A DNA stretch of 44,874 nt from an uncultured Lachnospiraceae bacterium (lineage in GTDB: Bacteria; Bacillota; Clostridia; Lachnospirales; Lachnospiraceae), in contig CANQMA010000010.1 in NCBI GenBank assembly GCA_947624875.1, positions 1-44,874 on the forward strand, written 5' to 3'. Below are positions 1-8,651 of the stretch, piece after piece. The notes under the pieces were generated by a model. The model made no database searches and was not told where the DNA came from. It was given only the letters and a program-made list of their open reading frames with translations. Position 1 is the stretch's first letter. Each line of letters begins with the position of its first letter. The translations under genes were made by a program, and so were the position numbers.

Positions 1-247
1 TTTTTTAGCCACCGAATGATGGCTTATTTGCTATGCTCTTTTTTAATATCTAACCACTACTTATTTGTTTCAAACTTGCTCCTTTTGATAACATTTATTT
101 GTCGAAATGTTAAAAACGATGTCCCGTGTCACGATATTCATTCCGACACGACCTATTATATCACCTTCTACAAGATTGCGACAAGATGTCGTTGATTTGG
201 AAAAATATTTCATGAATGCGATTCTTCAACCATCATTCAGTGAAAGA
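1..247. other. Left edge without a clear gene
   Basis: No convincing coding sequence is seen on either strand; the plus-strand frame from 107 has no ribosome binding site and runs antisense into the SOD-like gene. A minus-strand promoter-like pair is visible: TTGTCG (179-184) and TATAAT (155-160) with an 18-base spacer. An AAGGAG sequence follows on the minus strand at about 80-85, but no open frame of useful length starts after it. Short inverted repeats (CGTGTC/GACACG near 125-150 and AGCCA/TGGCT near 7-24) are present. The leftward transcript, if real, may belong to a gene beyond the window. Confidence 0.3.
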
Positions 248-747
248 TTATCTGCAACATTTCTTGATCACACCACAGCCAATTTTTTCTCCGGAATTGC
301 CGGAAGGCTGAGTGGAAAGTCATCCGGCTGCAGATGAATGACAATGGAGCGCCCTATTATATCTTCAATATCATATCGTTCCGTGTAAAAGACACTATAA
401 GCGTATCCGTTATTACCTAAAAGAACGGGCATATCTCCTAAATGCATCGGATGGAGTGAATCATATGGATTATAGTGGTTTCCGGTTTTGTCAAAAGGCG
501 GTGTGCAGTCTCCATTTTCATGTATATGCATACCGTAGAAAGCATCAGGTGTCTGCTCTGACAGAAGGGGAAGATTATTTATTTCCACTTCCACGATGGT
601 TCCGCCATAATTTGTCTGATAAAAATACGCTTCACCGCAGAGACATGGATATTCATTGTTTCCATGAATGTCTGCGTAAGCATCCGGACAGCAATATTGT
701 AATATATTTATAAAATTTTGTTTTCGATTCTGCATTGTGAAATCCAT
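248..747 (-). pseudogene. Cu/Zn superoxide dismutase-like gene, frameshifted near its 3' end
   Basis: The open frame (268-747, 159 aa) shows the Cu/Zn SOD fold signature: H74-x-H76 in a GMHIHENGDC block, H91 in GNHYNP, then H99, H102 and D105, and H138 in IIGRSIVIH. These are the expected copper and zinc ligands. After residue D143-F144 the frame runs into an unrelated tail and stops at 268. Reading one frame over from about position 313 gives TQPSGNSGEKIGCGVI, the canonical family C-terminus, ending at a TAA at 248-250. A single-base deletion near 314-318 explains this. The lost tail holds the second disulfide Cys and the basic active-site position. No signal peptide and no strong RBS precede the ATG at 747. 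It is probably a recent pseudogene; a sequencing error is the alternative. Confidence 0.8.
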
Positions 748-903
748 AGTTTTTCTATATTATATGCAGACGATAGGAAAGAGAAACTGCTGACAGAAAA
801 TATAAAGAAATGAAAGATCAGAAGTTAAATTGTGAGATATGAAATTTGTTTTCAAGCGTATGAAAGTGGCAAAAAATGTCGTTGACATTGACAGTAGTAA
901 ATA

Positions 904-946
904 AATTCAAAAAATCAGCAGAGCTTAGCTGCCCTGCTGATTTTTT
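904..946 (-). terminator. Terminator overlapping the end of the 49-codon gene
   Basis: A perfect 13-base inverted repeat (AAAAAATCAGCAG at 909-921 and CTGCTGATTTTTT at 934-946) is separated by 12 bases, inside which AGC/GCT can extend the stem. Read on the minus strand it is a GC-containing hairpin ending in a T run, the form of a rho-independent terminator. The flanking A and T runs make it potentially bidirectional. The TAA stop of the minus-strand gene lies in the loop (925-927). Confidence 0.8.
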
Positions 947-1074
947 GGATAACCATTTCCCTGTAAATCCGTTGTTAAAGTTTCAGGGTTGGTTTTGTTT
1001 TTTTCGGGTCTGCTTCCTTCCCAAACACCTTTTGGAACCGTTTTCACCGGTTTCTTTTTGTCTGTAATCTTCAT
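925..1074 (-). CDS. Small hydrophilic protein, 49 aa, unknown function
   Basis: This short gene has a GGAGG ribosome binding site 6 bases before an ATG at 1072-1074 and a strong terminator overlapping its stop, so it is probably expressed. The product begins MKITDKKKPVKTVPKG and is rich in Lys, Asn, Pro, Gln and Gly, with no hydrophobic segment and no Cys. It looks like a small, soluble, probably disordered protein. It stands alone between the broken SOD-like gene and the SDR gene and faces away from the latter. I do not recognise the family and infer no function. RBS plus terminator are the main support; codon content alone would not settle it. Confidence 0.55.
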   Translation of the reverse strand: MKITDKKKPVKTVPKGVWEGSRPEKNKTNPETLTTDLQGNGYPKNQQGS

Positions 1075-1258
1075 ATAAAGCCTCCATTTATTCATTAGTA
1101 TTACATTTTTCAGCAGTCTTATACACTTGGAAAATTAGAAGTTGAATCTTGATATGTGTACAGATATATGAGATATTATAATTGTTGTAAAATTATATTT
1201 TTCCCACATCGGGGAAAGATATAATGATGCAGATTTTTGATGGAAAAGGGGTGAAAAT

Positions 1259-2032
1259 ATGCCTGTTGCATGTATTACGGGAGCAAGTTCAGGGATTGGA
1301 AAAGAATTTGCGGTTCAGTTGGCGGACCGCGGTTTTGACCTGATTTTAATTGCGAGAAATACGGACGCATTAGAAAAAATTTCAGAAAGTTTAGGTGTTC
1401 ATGTGGATATCCTGCATTGCGATTTATCCAGTGAAGTCCAGACGATAGAGTTAGCCGAACAGTTAAAAAGACGAAAGATTGATATGTTAATTAATAATGC
1501 CGGATTTGGAGATATCGGGTATTTCGATGAAACCGGCATGGCAAAAGATATGGATATGATTAACGTTAATATCCGTGCGCTGCATATTTTGACGAAAAAA
1601 TTATTGCCGGTATTTTTGAAACGGGATAAAGGCTATATCTTAAATGTTGCTTCCAGCGCAGGGCTTCTGCCGGGAGGCCCATATATGGCAGCTTACTATG
1701 CGACAAAAGCATATGTCGTGAGCATGACCAGCGCGATTTATCACGAATTAAAAATCAGAAAAAGCCATGTCCACATCAGTGCATTATGCCCGGGACCGGT
1801 TGATACGAATTTTAATGATACAGCAGGAGTAAAGTTCTCCCTAAAGGGCATTTCTGCACAGCGATGTGTGGAATATGCGCTGAAAATGTTTGCAAAGGGA
1901 AAACTGCTCATTGTCCCTACATTTACAATGAAAGCAGCAACCGCAGGCGCGCACTTTTTACCGAGAAAAATGGTGCTTGCAGCGACTGCAAACCAGCAGA
2001 AGAAAAAACAGACATCAGGCAAAGGAGAATAA
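1259..2032 (+). CDS. Short-chain dehydrogenase/reductase (SDR)
   Basis: This 257-residue protein is a classical SDR, an NAD(P)-dependent oxidoreductase of unknown substrate. The nucleotide-binding TGASSGIG motif lies at residues 7-14, the NNAG motif near 78-81, the catalytic Ser in the VASSAG segment and the YxxxK pair in YYATK near 146-150. CPGPV follows, as is usual after the active site. The basic C-terminus (KKKQTSGKGE) resembles DltE/YqjQ-type SDRs that act on lipids or small aldehydes, but that is only a resemblance. A GGGGTG sequence precedes the ATG. The gene ends 2 bases before the zinc-phospholipase-like gene, so the two are probably cotranscribed. Confidence 0.9.
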   Translation: MPVACITGASSGIGKEFAVQLADRGFDLILIARNTDALEKISESLGVHVDILHCDLSSEVQTIELAEQLKRRKIDMLINNAGFGDIGYFDETGMAKDMDMINVNIRALHILTKKLLPVFLKRDKGYILNVASSAGLLPGGPYMAAYYATKAYVVSMTSAIYHELKIRKSHVHISALCPGPVDTNFNDTAGVKFSLKGISAQRCVEYALKMFAKGKLLIVPTFTMKAATAGAHFLPRKMVLAATANQQKKKQTSGKGE

Positions 2033-2034
2033 AA

Positions 2035-2844
2035 ATGCCATCAATTTATGCACATGAAAAGTATGGAATGAAAGTTTGTGACCGGCTGTCTGAGTCGGAA
2101 CAGGCAGTCATCAGAAAGTACCCGAATGCATATCGCATAGGACTTCAAGGACCGGATTTCCTGTTCTTTTACCGTGCGTTTTATATCAATAAAATCAATC
2201 AAAAAGGTGTTTTCTATCATCATCAGGATAACTTCCTATTTATGAAAAGAGCTGTCAAAGTGGTAAAGAAGTATGGCATAAACAGTCCGCAGTACAGTTA
2301 TCTGCTTGGATTTGTCTGTCATTTTGTGCTGGATTTTGTGTGTCACCCTTATGTCGCGGAGGCAATGCGCAGAACCGGCTGCGGGCACGCAGAAATTGAG
2401 GGTGATTTTGACAGATTGCTTTTAGAGAACGATGGTTTTCTGCCTCATAAATATAAATTGGCAAAACTGGTTCCGACAGATGAAGAGACAGCACAAAGTA
2501 TGCAGCCGTTTTATCCGGAGTTTCATGTGCAAACGATAGAGCGCTGCTTAAAGTGGATGAAACTTGTGAAGAAATTTTTTTATGCACCGGGCGCTGTCAA
2601 ACGAACGCTGGTGGATCTGTTAATGCGTGCCACTTTTCACTATCACAGACTAAACGGGCATATGATAAGACCGTGGCCGGACAAAAGATGCAGCGCAGAG
2701 TCAAAGCAGTTGCAGTTCCTTTTAGACAATGCTGTTGATGAGGGTGTGATTTATATCGAAAAATTAAATCAGGCTCTGTCAGGAAGTCCATTGTCCGAAG
2801 ATTTTCACAAAGATTTTTATGGAAAGACGATGATGTCTTCTTAA
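2035..2844 (+). CDS. Zinc-dependent phospholipase C family protein
   Basis: The 269-residue product resembles the zinc-dependent phospholipase C / S1-P1 nuclease-like family (PF00882 type). Likely metal ligands are an early His in YAHEKYG, the GPDFLFFY segment, a His pair in FYHHQDN, and the helix GFVCHFVLDFVCHPY with two spaced His, followed by HAEIEGDFD. No signal peptide is seen, so it is probably cytoplasmic, and the natural substrate is unknown. The ATG at 2035 is chosen because AAAGGAG lies just upstream; the open frame extends further 5' but only inside the SDR gene. It is translationally close to the SDR (2-base gap). Confidence 0.8.
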   Translation: MPSIYAHEKYGMKVCDRLSESEQAVIRKYPNAYRIGLQGPDFLFFYRAFYINKINQKGVFYHHQDNFLFMKRAVKVVKKYGINSPQYSYLLGFVCHFVLDFVCHPYVAEAMRRTGCGHAEIEGDFDRLLLENDGFLPHKYKLAKLVPTDEETAQSMQPFYPEFHVQTIERCLKWMKLVKKFFYAPGAVKRTLVDLLMRATFHYHRLNGHMIRPWPDKRCSAESKQLQFLLDNAVDEGVIYIEKLNQALSGSPLSEDFHKDFYGKTMMSS

Positions 2845-2873
2845 GAATATTACGGCAGAGATTAGAGCGAGGT

Positions 2874-3932
2874 ATGAAATTGTTGACAAAGAACAAAACA
2901 GAAAATCCCTATGAATGGATTGTGCTGCCGCTTTTATCATGGTATCAGCAGAATGCGCGGATTCTTCCGTGGAGAGAAAATGTAAATCCATACCGTGTGT
3001 GGGTTTCTGAAATTATGCTTCAGCAAACCAGAGTGGATGCAGTCATCAGTTACTTTAACCGTTTTATGGAAGCATTGCCAACAATTCAGGATTTGGCAGA
3101 TGCAAAAGAAGAAACAGTATTAAAATTATGGGAAGGACTGGGATATTATTCCCGTGCAAGAAATTTAAAAAAAACTGCGGAAATTATTTGCCGGCAGTAT
3201 GACGGCAGATTCCCGACGGACTACCACAAATTGTTGTCTCTGCCGGGAATCGGAAAATATACAGTGGGCTCGATCAGTTCTATCGCATTTGGCCTTCCGA
3301 GGGCAGCAGTGGACGGAAACGTGCTTCGGGTTATCACAAGGCTGATGGAAAATGACCGGGATATCGCAGATGAAAAATTTAGAAAAGAAATTGCAGGACA
3401 GCTGGAAGAAGTCTATCCGGAAAACGAATGCAGTGCGTTTACGCAAAGTCTGATGGAACTCGGCGCAGTTATTTGTGTGCCAAACGGCGCCCCGAAATGT
3501 GAGGAGTGTCCATTAAAATCCGGATGTAAGGCATATCAAAATAATTCGTGGGAGAAGTATCCTGTGAAAAAGGAAAAGCCGAAACGGAAAAAAGTAGACA
3601 AGACCGTTTTTCTTCTTCATTATCAAAATGAGATTGCAGTCGAAAAGGGCAGTGATACAGGACTCCTTGCAGGACTGTGGAAACTTCCGAACGTAGACCG
3701 GAAACTGCAGATTCCGGAAATTGAGACGTGGCTTTCAGAGAATGGATTGCATGGCATTTCCATTCAAAAAGGGAAAAAAGTAAAGCATATTTTTACCCAT
3801 ATTGAATGGCACATGCAGTGCTTTGAAATTGAATGCAGGGAAAGAAGTGATGTTTTTGAATGGGTATCTGCAGACGACTTAGAAGGAAAGATTGCACTTC
3901 CTACTGCCTATCGGAAATGCCTGAATTCCTAA
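2874..3932 (+). CDS. mutY: A/G-specific adenine glycosylase MutY
   Basis: MutY removes adenine mispaired with 8-oxoguanine. In 352 residues it has the N-terminal glycosylase domain with catalytic Glu46 (VSEIMLQQT), the helix-hairpin-helix LPGIGKYTVG at 123-132, catalytic Asp147 in AVDGNV, and four Fe-S cysteines C201, C209, C212 and C218. The first Cys spacing is seven residues, one more than in E. coli MutY. A C-terminal NUDIX-like domain (about 240-350) with a HIFTHIEWH segment recognises oxoguanine in this family. The ATG at 2874 follows GAGG almost directly; a TTG six bases later would have better spacing. The gene overlaps the convergent methyltransferase gene by 4 bases. Confidence 0.95.
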   Translation: MKLLTKNKTENPYEWIVLPLLSWYQQNARILPWRENVNPYRVWVSEIMLQQTRVDAVISYFNRFMEALPTIQDLADAKEETVLKLWEGLGYYSRARNLKKTAEIICRQYDGRFPTDYHKLLSLPGIGKYTVGSISSIAFGLPRAAVDGNVLRVITRLMENDRDIADEKFRKEIAGQLEEVYPENECSAFTQSLMELGAVICVPNGAPKCEECPLKSGCKAYQNNSWEKYPVKKEKPKRKKVDKTVFLLHYQNEIAVEKGSDTGLLAGLWKLPNVDRKLQIPEIETWLSENGLHGISIQKGKKVKHIFTHIEWHMQCFEIECRERSDVFEWVSADDLEGKIALPTAYRKCLNS

Positions 3933-5308
3933 ATATTTTTCCGCAATCCTTTCGGATAGTGGTTTTTCATAATGCCGCCGTTGCATTTTCCCCATCCGAG
4001 AGAGTAACCGTCAACGCTGATCAGATACCAGCCTTTTCCCTGATCAAACGAAAAGGTCTGACCATTCAGATATAGAGCGGCAGTGTTTAAATCAACGCTG
4101 CAGGATTGTCTGACATCATGTTTCGATAAAGAGAGAGCAAGCGCGTGGGACGGCTCAAAACGGTTTTTTAGCAGAGTTCCAAGATGCAGTCCGGGACGAA
4201 GAACTTTGAGCCCGGAAAGGTCTGGGGTCTGCTTCGGCAGCAGATAAAGCTGATTACCAAATTTTGTAAATAATCCCTCCAGCGGAGAGTTTAGATAGTT
4301 CTTCTGAAACTCAAAAAACTCTTTGAAATTCTTTTCTGAAATCCCTTTTTCCAACTTGATTTTTGGATTATCGGATTCTTGGGAAGTTTTTTCTAATACG
4401 ACAGCAAAATGACCTTCCCCCTTTAATTGATGCGGCCATAGGCGAATACAGTTTTCGATTTGACATTGATAGTTGATATCCAAATCTTTTTCTTCAATCC
4501 AGTCAAAGTGTCCGGTATCAAATTCAGGGCGCGATAGGGCTGGTTTTATTACGGAAAAATCCGGGTGTTCTTTTAGAAACTGATAAATGGTATTTTCATT
4601 TTCGCTCGGAGAAAATGTACAGGTAGAGTACACGATACGTCCACCGGAAGAAAGCATTTTAGCAGCATTATTTAGAATTTCCATTTGTCTGTAATGACAA
4701 AGCGTAGAATTTTCTTCAGACCATTCCGCACAGGCCTCGTCATTCTTTCGAAACATTCCTTCGCCGGAGCAGGGAGCATCTACCATAATGCGGTCAAAAT
4801 ACCCGGGAAATTTCCGGGCGAGTCTGTCAGGGCTTTCATTGGTGACGAGGGCATTTCGAATGCCCATGCGCTCGATATTTTCTGAGAGAATTCTTGCACG
4901 ATTTGGGATAATCTCATTACAGATGAGCAACCCTTTGTTTTGCATTGCAGAGGCAATCTCAGTGCTTTTTCCACCCGGAGCTGCACAGAGGTCTAAAACC
5001 TTTTCCCCCGGCTGGGCATCCAGTAAAACAGCAGGGAGCATCGCGCTCGCTTCCTGAATATAATAAGCCCCGGTCTCATGATACGGATGTTTTCCCGGTT
5101 GAATATCATCTCCATAATAAAACCCATCCTCACACCACAAAACAGGCTCCAGGTTCCAGTTTACATAACTTTTAAACGTCTGCGCAGTTCCCTTTAATCG
5201 GTTGATGCGCAATGATTTGTACGCAGGCCGGTCAAAACATGCGGCAAAATCGGGATATTCATTTTTTAATAATGTCTGCATTTTTTCTAAAAAAGCCTGT
5301 GGAAGCAT
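3929..5308 (-). CDS. RsmB/RsmF-family rRNA m5C methyltransferase
   Basis: This is a NOL1/NOP2/sun-type SAM-dependent cytosine-5 RNA methyltransferase, probably acting on 16S rRNA like RsmF. Visible motifs are the SAM-binding CAAPGGKSTEIA, the DAPCSGEGMFRK motif with one catalytic Cys, and STCTFSPSENE with the second catalytic Cys. The C-terminal 130 residues (GWGKCNGGIMKNHYPKGLRK) match the RsmF-type extra domain. I place the start at 5308 (459 aa) because the in-frame ATG at 5323 is itself followed by GGAGGG, which is the ribosome binding site for the second ATG, 8 bases on. It is convergent with mutY (4-base overlap). Confidence 0.92.
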   Translation of the reverse strand: MLPQAFLEKMQTLLKNEYPDFAACFDRPAYKSLRINRLKGTAQTFKSYVNWNLEPVLWCEDGFYYGDDIQPGKHPYHETGAYYIQEASAMLPAVLLDAQPGEKVLDLCAAPGGKSTEIASAMQNKGLLICNEIIPNRARILSENIERMGIRNALVTNESPDRLARKFPGYFDRIMVDAPCSGEGMFRKNDEACAEWSEENSTLCHYRQMEILNNAAKMLSSGGRIVYSTCTFSPSENENTIYQFLKEHPDFSVIKPALSRPEFDTGHFDWIEEKDLDINYQCQIENCIRLWPHQLKGEGHFAVVLEKTSQESDNPKIKLEKGISEKNFKEFFEFQKNYLNSPLEGLFTKFGNQLYLLPKQTPDLSGLKVLRPGLHLGTLLKNRFEPSHALALSLSKHDVRQSCSVDLNTAALYLNGQTFSFDQGKGWYLISVDGYSLGWGKCNGGIMKNHYPKGLRKNI

Positions 5309-5389
5309 AATCCGGCCCTCCATTCAGATGATTCTCTCTGTCAATGTGATTGAAATCATTTTAAAAAAAATTCTTCAGGAAATCAATAG

Positions 5390-5417
5390 TTGTTTCCTAA
5401 TAGATTTATGGTATAAT
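5390..5417 (+). promoter_or_regulatory. Sigma-A promoter for purC
   Basis: TTGTTT at 5390-5395 and TATAAT at 5412-5417 are separated by 16 bases. The start of transcription would fall near 5424, about 60 bases before purC. Confidence 0.7.
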
Positions 5418-5432
5418 AACGAGGAAAAGGCA

Positions 5433-5448
5433 CTGACGCCTGCGTCAG
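5433..5448 (+). repeat. Perfect palindrome in the purC leader
   Basis: CTGACGC (5433-5439) and GCGTCAG (5442-5448) form a 7-bp inverted repeat with a 2-base centre. It lies about 10 bases after the predicted transcription start, which suits an operator or an mRNA-stabilising hairpin. No T run follows, so it is not a terminator. Confidence 0.45.
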
Positions 5449-5486
5449 AGATGGTACAGACATAATAAAAAGGAGAGATATTACAA

Positions 5487-6356
5487 ATGACAGAATTAAA
5501 GCCTATCAAAGAAGGAAAAGTTCGTGAAATTTATGACAACGGTGACAGCCTGATTATGGTTGCCACAGACAGAATCAGCTGTTTTGATGTAATTTTAAAT
5601 AATGAAGTGACAAAGAAAGGTACTGTTCTTACCCAGATGTCAAAATTCTGGTTTGATATGACAGAGGATATTCTTCCGAACCATATGATATCTGTGGATG
5701 TAAACGACATGCCGGAATTTTTCCATCAGAAAAAATTTGATGGAAACAGTATGATGTGCAGAAAACTTCAGATGCTTCCAATCGAATGTATTGTTCGCGG
5801 ATATATTACGGGAAGCGGCTGGGCAAGCTATCAGGAAAACGGAACAGTCTGCGGAATCAAACTGCCGGAGGGATTAAAAGAGTCGGACAAACTGCCGGAG
5901 GCGATTTACACGCCGTCTACAAAGGCAGAAATCGGAGACCATGACGAAAATATTTCCTACGAGAGAAGTATTGATGTTCTGGAAAAAGAATTCCCTGGAA
6001 AAGGAAAAGAATATGCCGAAAAACTTCGGGATTACACACTTGCGTTGTATAAAAAATGTGCAGATTATGCTTTGAAAAAAGGTATAATAATTGCAGATAC
6101 AAAATTTGAATTTGGTCTGGACGAAGAGGGGAATATTGTTCTTGGTGATGAAATGCTTACGCCGGACAGTTCCCGTTTCTGGCCTGCTGACGGATATGAG
6201 CCGGGACATGGACAGCCTTCCTTCGATAAACAGTTTGCAAGAGACTGGCTGAAAAATAACAAAGGACATGACTGGACTCTTCCACAGGATATTGTGGACA
6301 AGACCATAGAAAAATATCTCCAGTCCTATCAGATGCTGACAGGAAAAGACTTATAG
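5487..6356 (+). CDS. purC: SAICAR synthase PurC
   Basis: PurC ligates aspartate to CAIR in step eight of purine biosynthesis, using ATP. The 289-residue product shows the EGKVREIYD start, the MVATDRISCFDV segment, VRGYITGSGW and the C-terminal GDEMLTPDSSRFW motif. The length matches the longer SAICAR synthases rather than the roughly 240-residue E. coli type. AAGGAGAG lies 12 bases before the ATG. It stands alone: no other pur gene is adjacent, and the next gene starts about 200 bases on. A good promoter and a leader palindrome precede it. Confidence 0.96.
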   Translation: MTELKPIKEGKVREIYDNGDSLIMVATDRISCFDVILNNEVTKKGTVLTQMSKFWFDMTEDILPNHMISVDVNDMPEFFHQKKFDGNSMMCRKLQMLPIECIVRGYITGSGWASYQENGTVCGIKLPEGLKESDKLPEAIYTPSTKAEIGDHDENISYERSIDVLEKEFPGKGKEYAEKLRDYTLALYKKCADYALKKGIIIADTKFEFGLDEEGNIVLGDEMLTPDSSRFWPADGYEPGHGQPSFDKQFARDWLKNNKGHDWTLPQDIVDKTIEKYLQSYQMLTGKDL

Positions 6357-6554
6357 CAGGAACTTTTGGAGTGTAGATGTTCATTTTAATAAAAAGTAAA
6401 GCGGGTGGATATGTAAGCAAATCGAAAAGATTCCGGATTATATATTCACCTGATTTTTTATCCGGGAAAATCATTTATTTTCCAACAGGTGCATAAAATC
6501 AACTAAAACGTCTGATTGACAAAAACAGAGCGATAGAATCAGGAGAGAGAAGAT

Positions 6555-7109
6555 ATGAATATTGCAGTATATTGCGGTTCTGCGGCAGGAAATGATATTG
6601 CCTATTCCAAAGCAGCAGAATTAATCGGAAAATGGATTGCAAAAGAGGGACATACCTTGGTTTATGGCGGAGGAAATGTCGGGTTGATGGGAGTCGTGGC
6701 AAATACCGTTATGGAAAACGGCGGAGATGTCATCGGCGTAATCCCGAACATCTTATTTATCAGGGAACAGCGCCATAACGGGATCAAAAATATTATTGAT
6801 ACAAAAAGCATGAGTGAGCGCAGAGATAAAATGATTGAGCTTGCGGATGCTTTTATTGCGCTGCCTGGCGGCCCGGGCACGTTAGATGAGATTTCAGAAA
6901 TTATTATGATGCTGAGAATCCGGGAACTGGATTGTCCATGCGTTTTATTCAATACCAACGATTTTTATAATCCGCTGCGGGAACTGCTTCACAACATGGT
7001 GAGCGCAGAATTCTCCAGTCAGGAGGATATGGATAAACTGCTGTTTTCTGACGACATGGCAAAAGTGGCGGATTTTATTAATCACTATCCCGGAAAGAAA
7101 AATGCCTGA
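6555..7109 (+). CDS. LOG-family nucleotide 5'-monophosphate phosphoribohydrolase
   Basis: The 184-residue protein belongs to the LOG (lonely guy) family, which splits nucleoside or cytokinin-riboside monophosphates into base and ribose 5-phosphate. The signature PGGPGTLDE lies at 104-112 (the family pattern is PGGxGTxxE) and the partner SMSERRDKM at 85-93 supplies the conserved Arg. VYGGGNVGLMG at 36-46 is the Rossmann-like phosphate-binding loop. GGAGAG lies 9 bases upstream of the ATG. It begins a run of closely spaced genes leading to the cobalt/nickel transporter, with 31 bases to the next gene. The bacterial substrate is not certain. Confidence 0.92.
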   Translation: MNIAVYCGSAAGNDIAYSKAAELIGKWIAKEGHTLVYGGGNVGLMGVVANTVMENGGDVIGVIPNILFIREQRHNGIKNIIDTKSMSERRDKMIELADAFIALPGGPGTLDEISEIIMMLRIRELDCPCVLFNTNDFYNPLRELLHNMVSAEFSSQEDMDKLLFSDDMAKVADFINHYPGKKNA

Positions 7110-7140
7110 AGGAAAACCGTGAAATGGTGGAGGATACAAA

Positions 7141-7938
7141 ATGAAAATCGGCATCTGTCAGTGTAAAATCAAATATGAAGACAAAGCGTTTAATTTGAAA
7201 GCGGCAGAATCTGTTTTCGAACATGCTGCAAAAGAAAAGACAGCGTTACTGTTGTTTCCTGAGATGAGTTTTACCGGTTTTTCCATGAATGTGCAAAAAA
7301 CCGGAGAAAATTCCATGGAAACGGTGGAAGCAATGAAAACAATGGCGGTACGGTATGGCATGGCTGTCGGATTTGGATGGGTCAAAGGACAAAAGAACAG
7401 CGAAAATCATTTTACCGTCATCGATGAACAGGGAATTCTTTTGGGAGACTATGTCAAGATTCATCCGTTTAGCTATGCGCGGGAGAACCGTTATTTTGCA
7501 GCCGGAGATACTCTGTGCCAATTTGTATATCAGGGAATAAACTTTGGCGTAACCATTTGTTATGATCTGCGGTTTCCGGAGGTCTATCAAAAATTATCAG
7601 AGACTTGCGATGTCATTATCACTGCGGCAAATTGGCCAAAAAAGAGAATGGAGCATTGGGATGCACTGCTCAAAGCGCGGGCGATTGAAAATCAGGTTTA
7701 TATGATTGGAATCAACTGCGTCGGTATGCAGGGAGCAACGCTTTATAAAGGGCATAGTCAGGTGATTTCTCCGGATGGAAAAATACTTTTGGAATTAGGT
7801 GAGAAAGAAACCACAGGGCAGATTGCGCTGAACAATGATACTGCAGAATATCGCAATGCTTTTCCGGTAAAAAGTGACCGGAGAAAGCAGCTTTATCAGA
7901 CGTGGTATGCGGAAGAATCGACATCAGATGTTCAGTGA
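7141..7938 (+). CDS. Carbon-nitrogen hydrolase, omega-amidase (YafV/Nit2) type
   Basis: This 265-residue nitrilase-superfamily amidohydrolase carries the Glu-Lys-Cys triad: E41 (LLLFPEMSFTGF), K106 (DYVKIHPF) and C140 (GVTICYDLRFPE). The segments NWPKKRMEHWDALLKARAIENQ and GINCVG, read here in parts, are typical of omega-amidases, which remove the amide from 2-oxoglutaramate or 2-oxosuccinamate, a metabolite-repair step. It is probably cytoplasmic. GGTGGAGG lies 8 bases before the ATG. It is 31 bases after the LOG gene and 33 before the phosphatase gene, so cotranscription is likely. The exact substrate is inferred from family resemblance only. Confidence 0.88.
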   Translation: MKIGICQCKIKYEDKAFNLKAAESVFEHAAKEKTALLLFPEMSFTGFSMNVQKTGENSMETVEAMKTMAVRYGMAVGFGWVKGQKNSENHFTVIDEQGILLGDYVKIHPFSYARENRYFAAGDTLCQFVYQGINFGVTICYDLRFPEVYQKLSETCDVIITAANWPKKRMEHWDALLKARAIENQVYMIGINCVGMQGATLYKGHSQVISPDGKILLELGEKETTGQIALNNDTAEYRNAFPVKSDRRKQLYQTWYAEESTSDVQ

Positions 7939-7971
7939 TTCACCGGATTTTGATATTAATAGAGGAACAGT

Positions 7972-8580
7972 ATGGAATTATATATTGTACGACATGGGAC
8001 AACTTCATGGAATGAACAGAGAAAACTTCAGGGAAGCACCGATATCAGATTGAACGAGGAAGGACGCCGGGTGGCGCTGCTGACCGGGGAAGCCCTAAAA
8101 ACGCTTTCTTTTGACCGGATATACAGTTCTCCGCTTCAGAGGGCTTTAGAGACGGCGCATTTAATCTGTGGTGAGCGAGAGATTCCCATCATACAGGATG
8201 AACGTCTGAAAGAGCTGAACTTTGGCGCTTATGAGGGCCGGAGCGCAATCGAACTTCAGAAGGATGAGCAGAAGGCTTTTCGTTTCTTTTTTTCGGAGCC
8301 GGAAAAGTATCACTCCATGGGAGGCGGAGAAGAGTTAGAAGAACTCTGCAAACGGGCAGCAGAATTTCTTGTACAGGAAATTGAACCGCAGACATCCAAT
8401 CATAATAGAATCATGATTGTAGGGCATGGGGCTTTGAATAAAGCGCTCTTATGCCACATACAGCATCATGGGATTAAACAGTTTTGGAGCGGCGGGCTGC
8501 AGTCAAACTGCGGCATCATGATTGTACGTTATGATCAGGATGGATATTCACTGGTAGATGCAGACAGAGTTTATTATTAA
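7972..8580 (+). CDS. Histidine phosphatase family protein (CobC/PGAM-like)
   Basis: The 202-residue protein is a histidine phosphatase with the catalytic RHG motif at R7-H8-G9, R57 in SSPLQRA, E81 in LKELNFGAYEG and the second His, H152, in IVGHGAL. This set defines the phosphoglycerate mutase-like branch that includes alpha-ribazole phosphatase CobC and broad phosphatases such as PhoE. Its position immediately before a cobalt/nickel transporter hints at a cobalamin-related role, but no other cobalamin gene is present, so the substrate is open. GAGG lies about 10 bases upstream of the ATG. Confidence 0.88.
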   Translation: MELYIVRHGTTSWNEQRKLQGSTDIRLNEEGRRVALLTGEALKTLSFDRIYSSPLQRALETAHLICGEREIPIIQDERLKELNFGAYEGRSAIELQKDEQKAFRFFFSEPEKYHSMGGGEELEELCKRAAEFLVQEIEPQTSNHNRIMIVGHGALNKALLCHIQHHGIKQFWSGGLQSNCGIMIVRYDQDGYSLVDADRVYY

Positions 8581-8651
8581 TCAGTCATCAGCGAATAAGA
8601 ATGGTATTTTCTGGTAATGATGTTTCTAAAGATACAGAGGAGAGTAATGTT

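Noticed and set aside
107-337. 76-codon plus-strand frame at the left edge
   Set aside because: It overlaps the SOD-like gene in antisense, has no ribosome binding site and no recognisable motif.
6377-6496. 39-codon frame between purC and the LOG gene, preceded by TTGGAG
   Set aside because: The composition is not convincing, no terminator or partner is seen, and one short binding-site match is weak evidence.
8581-8651. Possible cobalamin or NiCo riboswitch before cbiM
   Set aside because: Only 71 bases separate the genes and no conserved B12 box or NiCo structure is visible.
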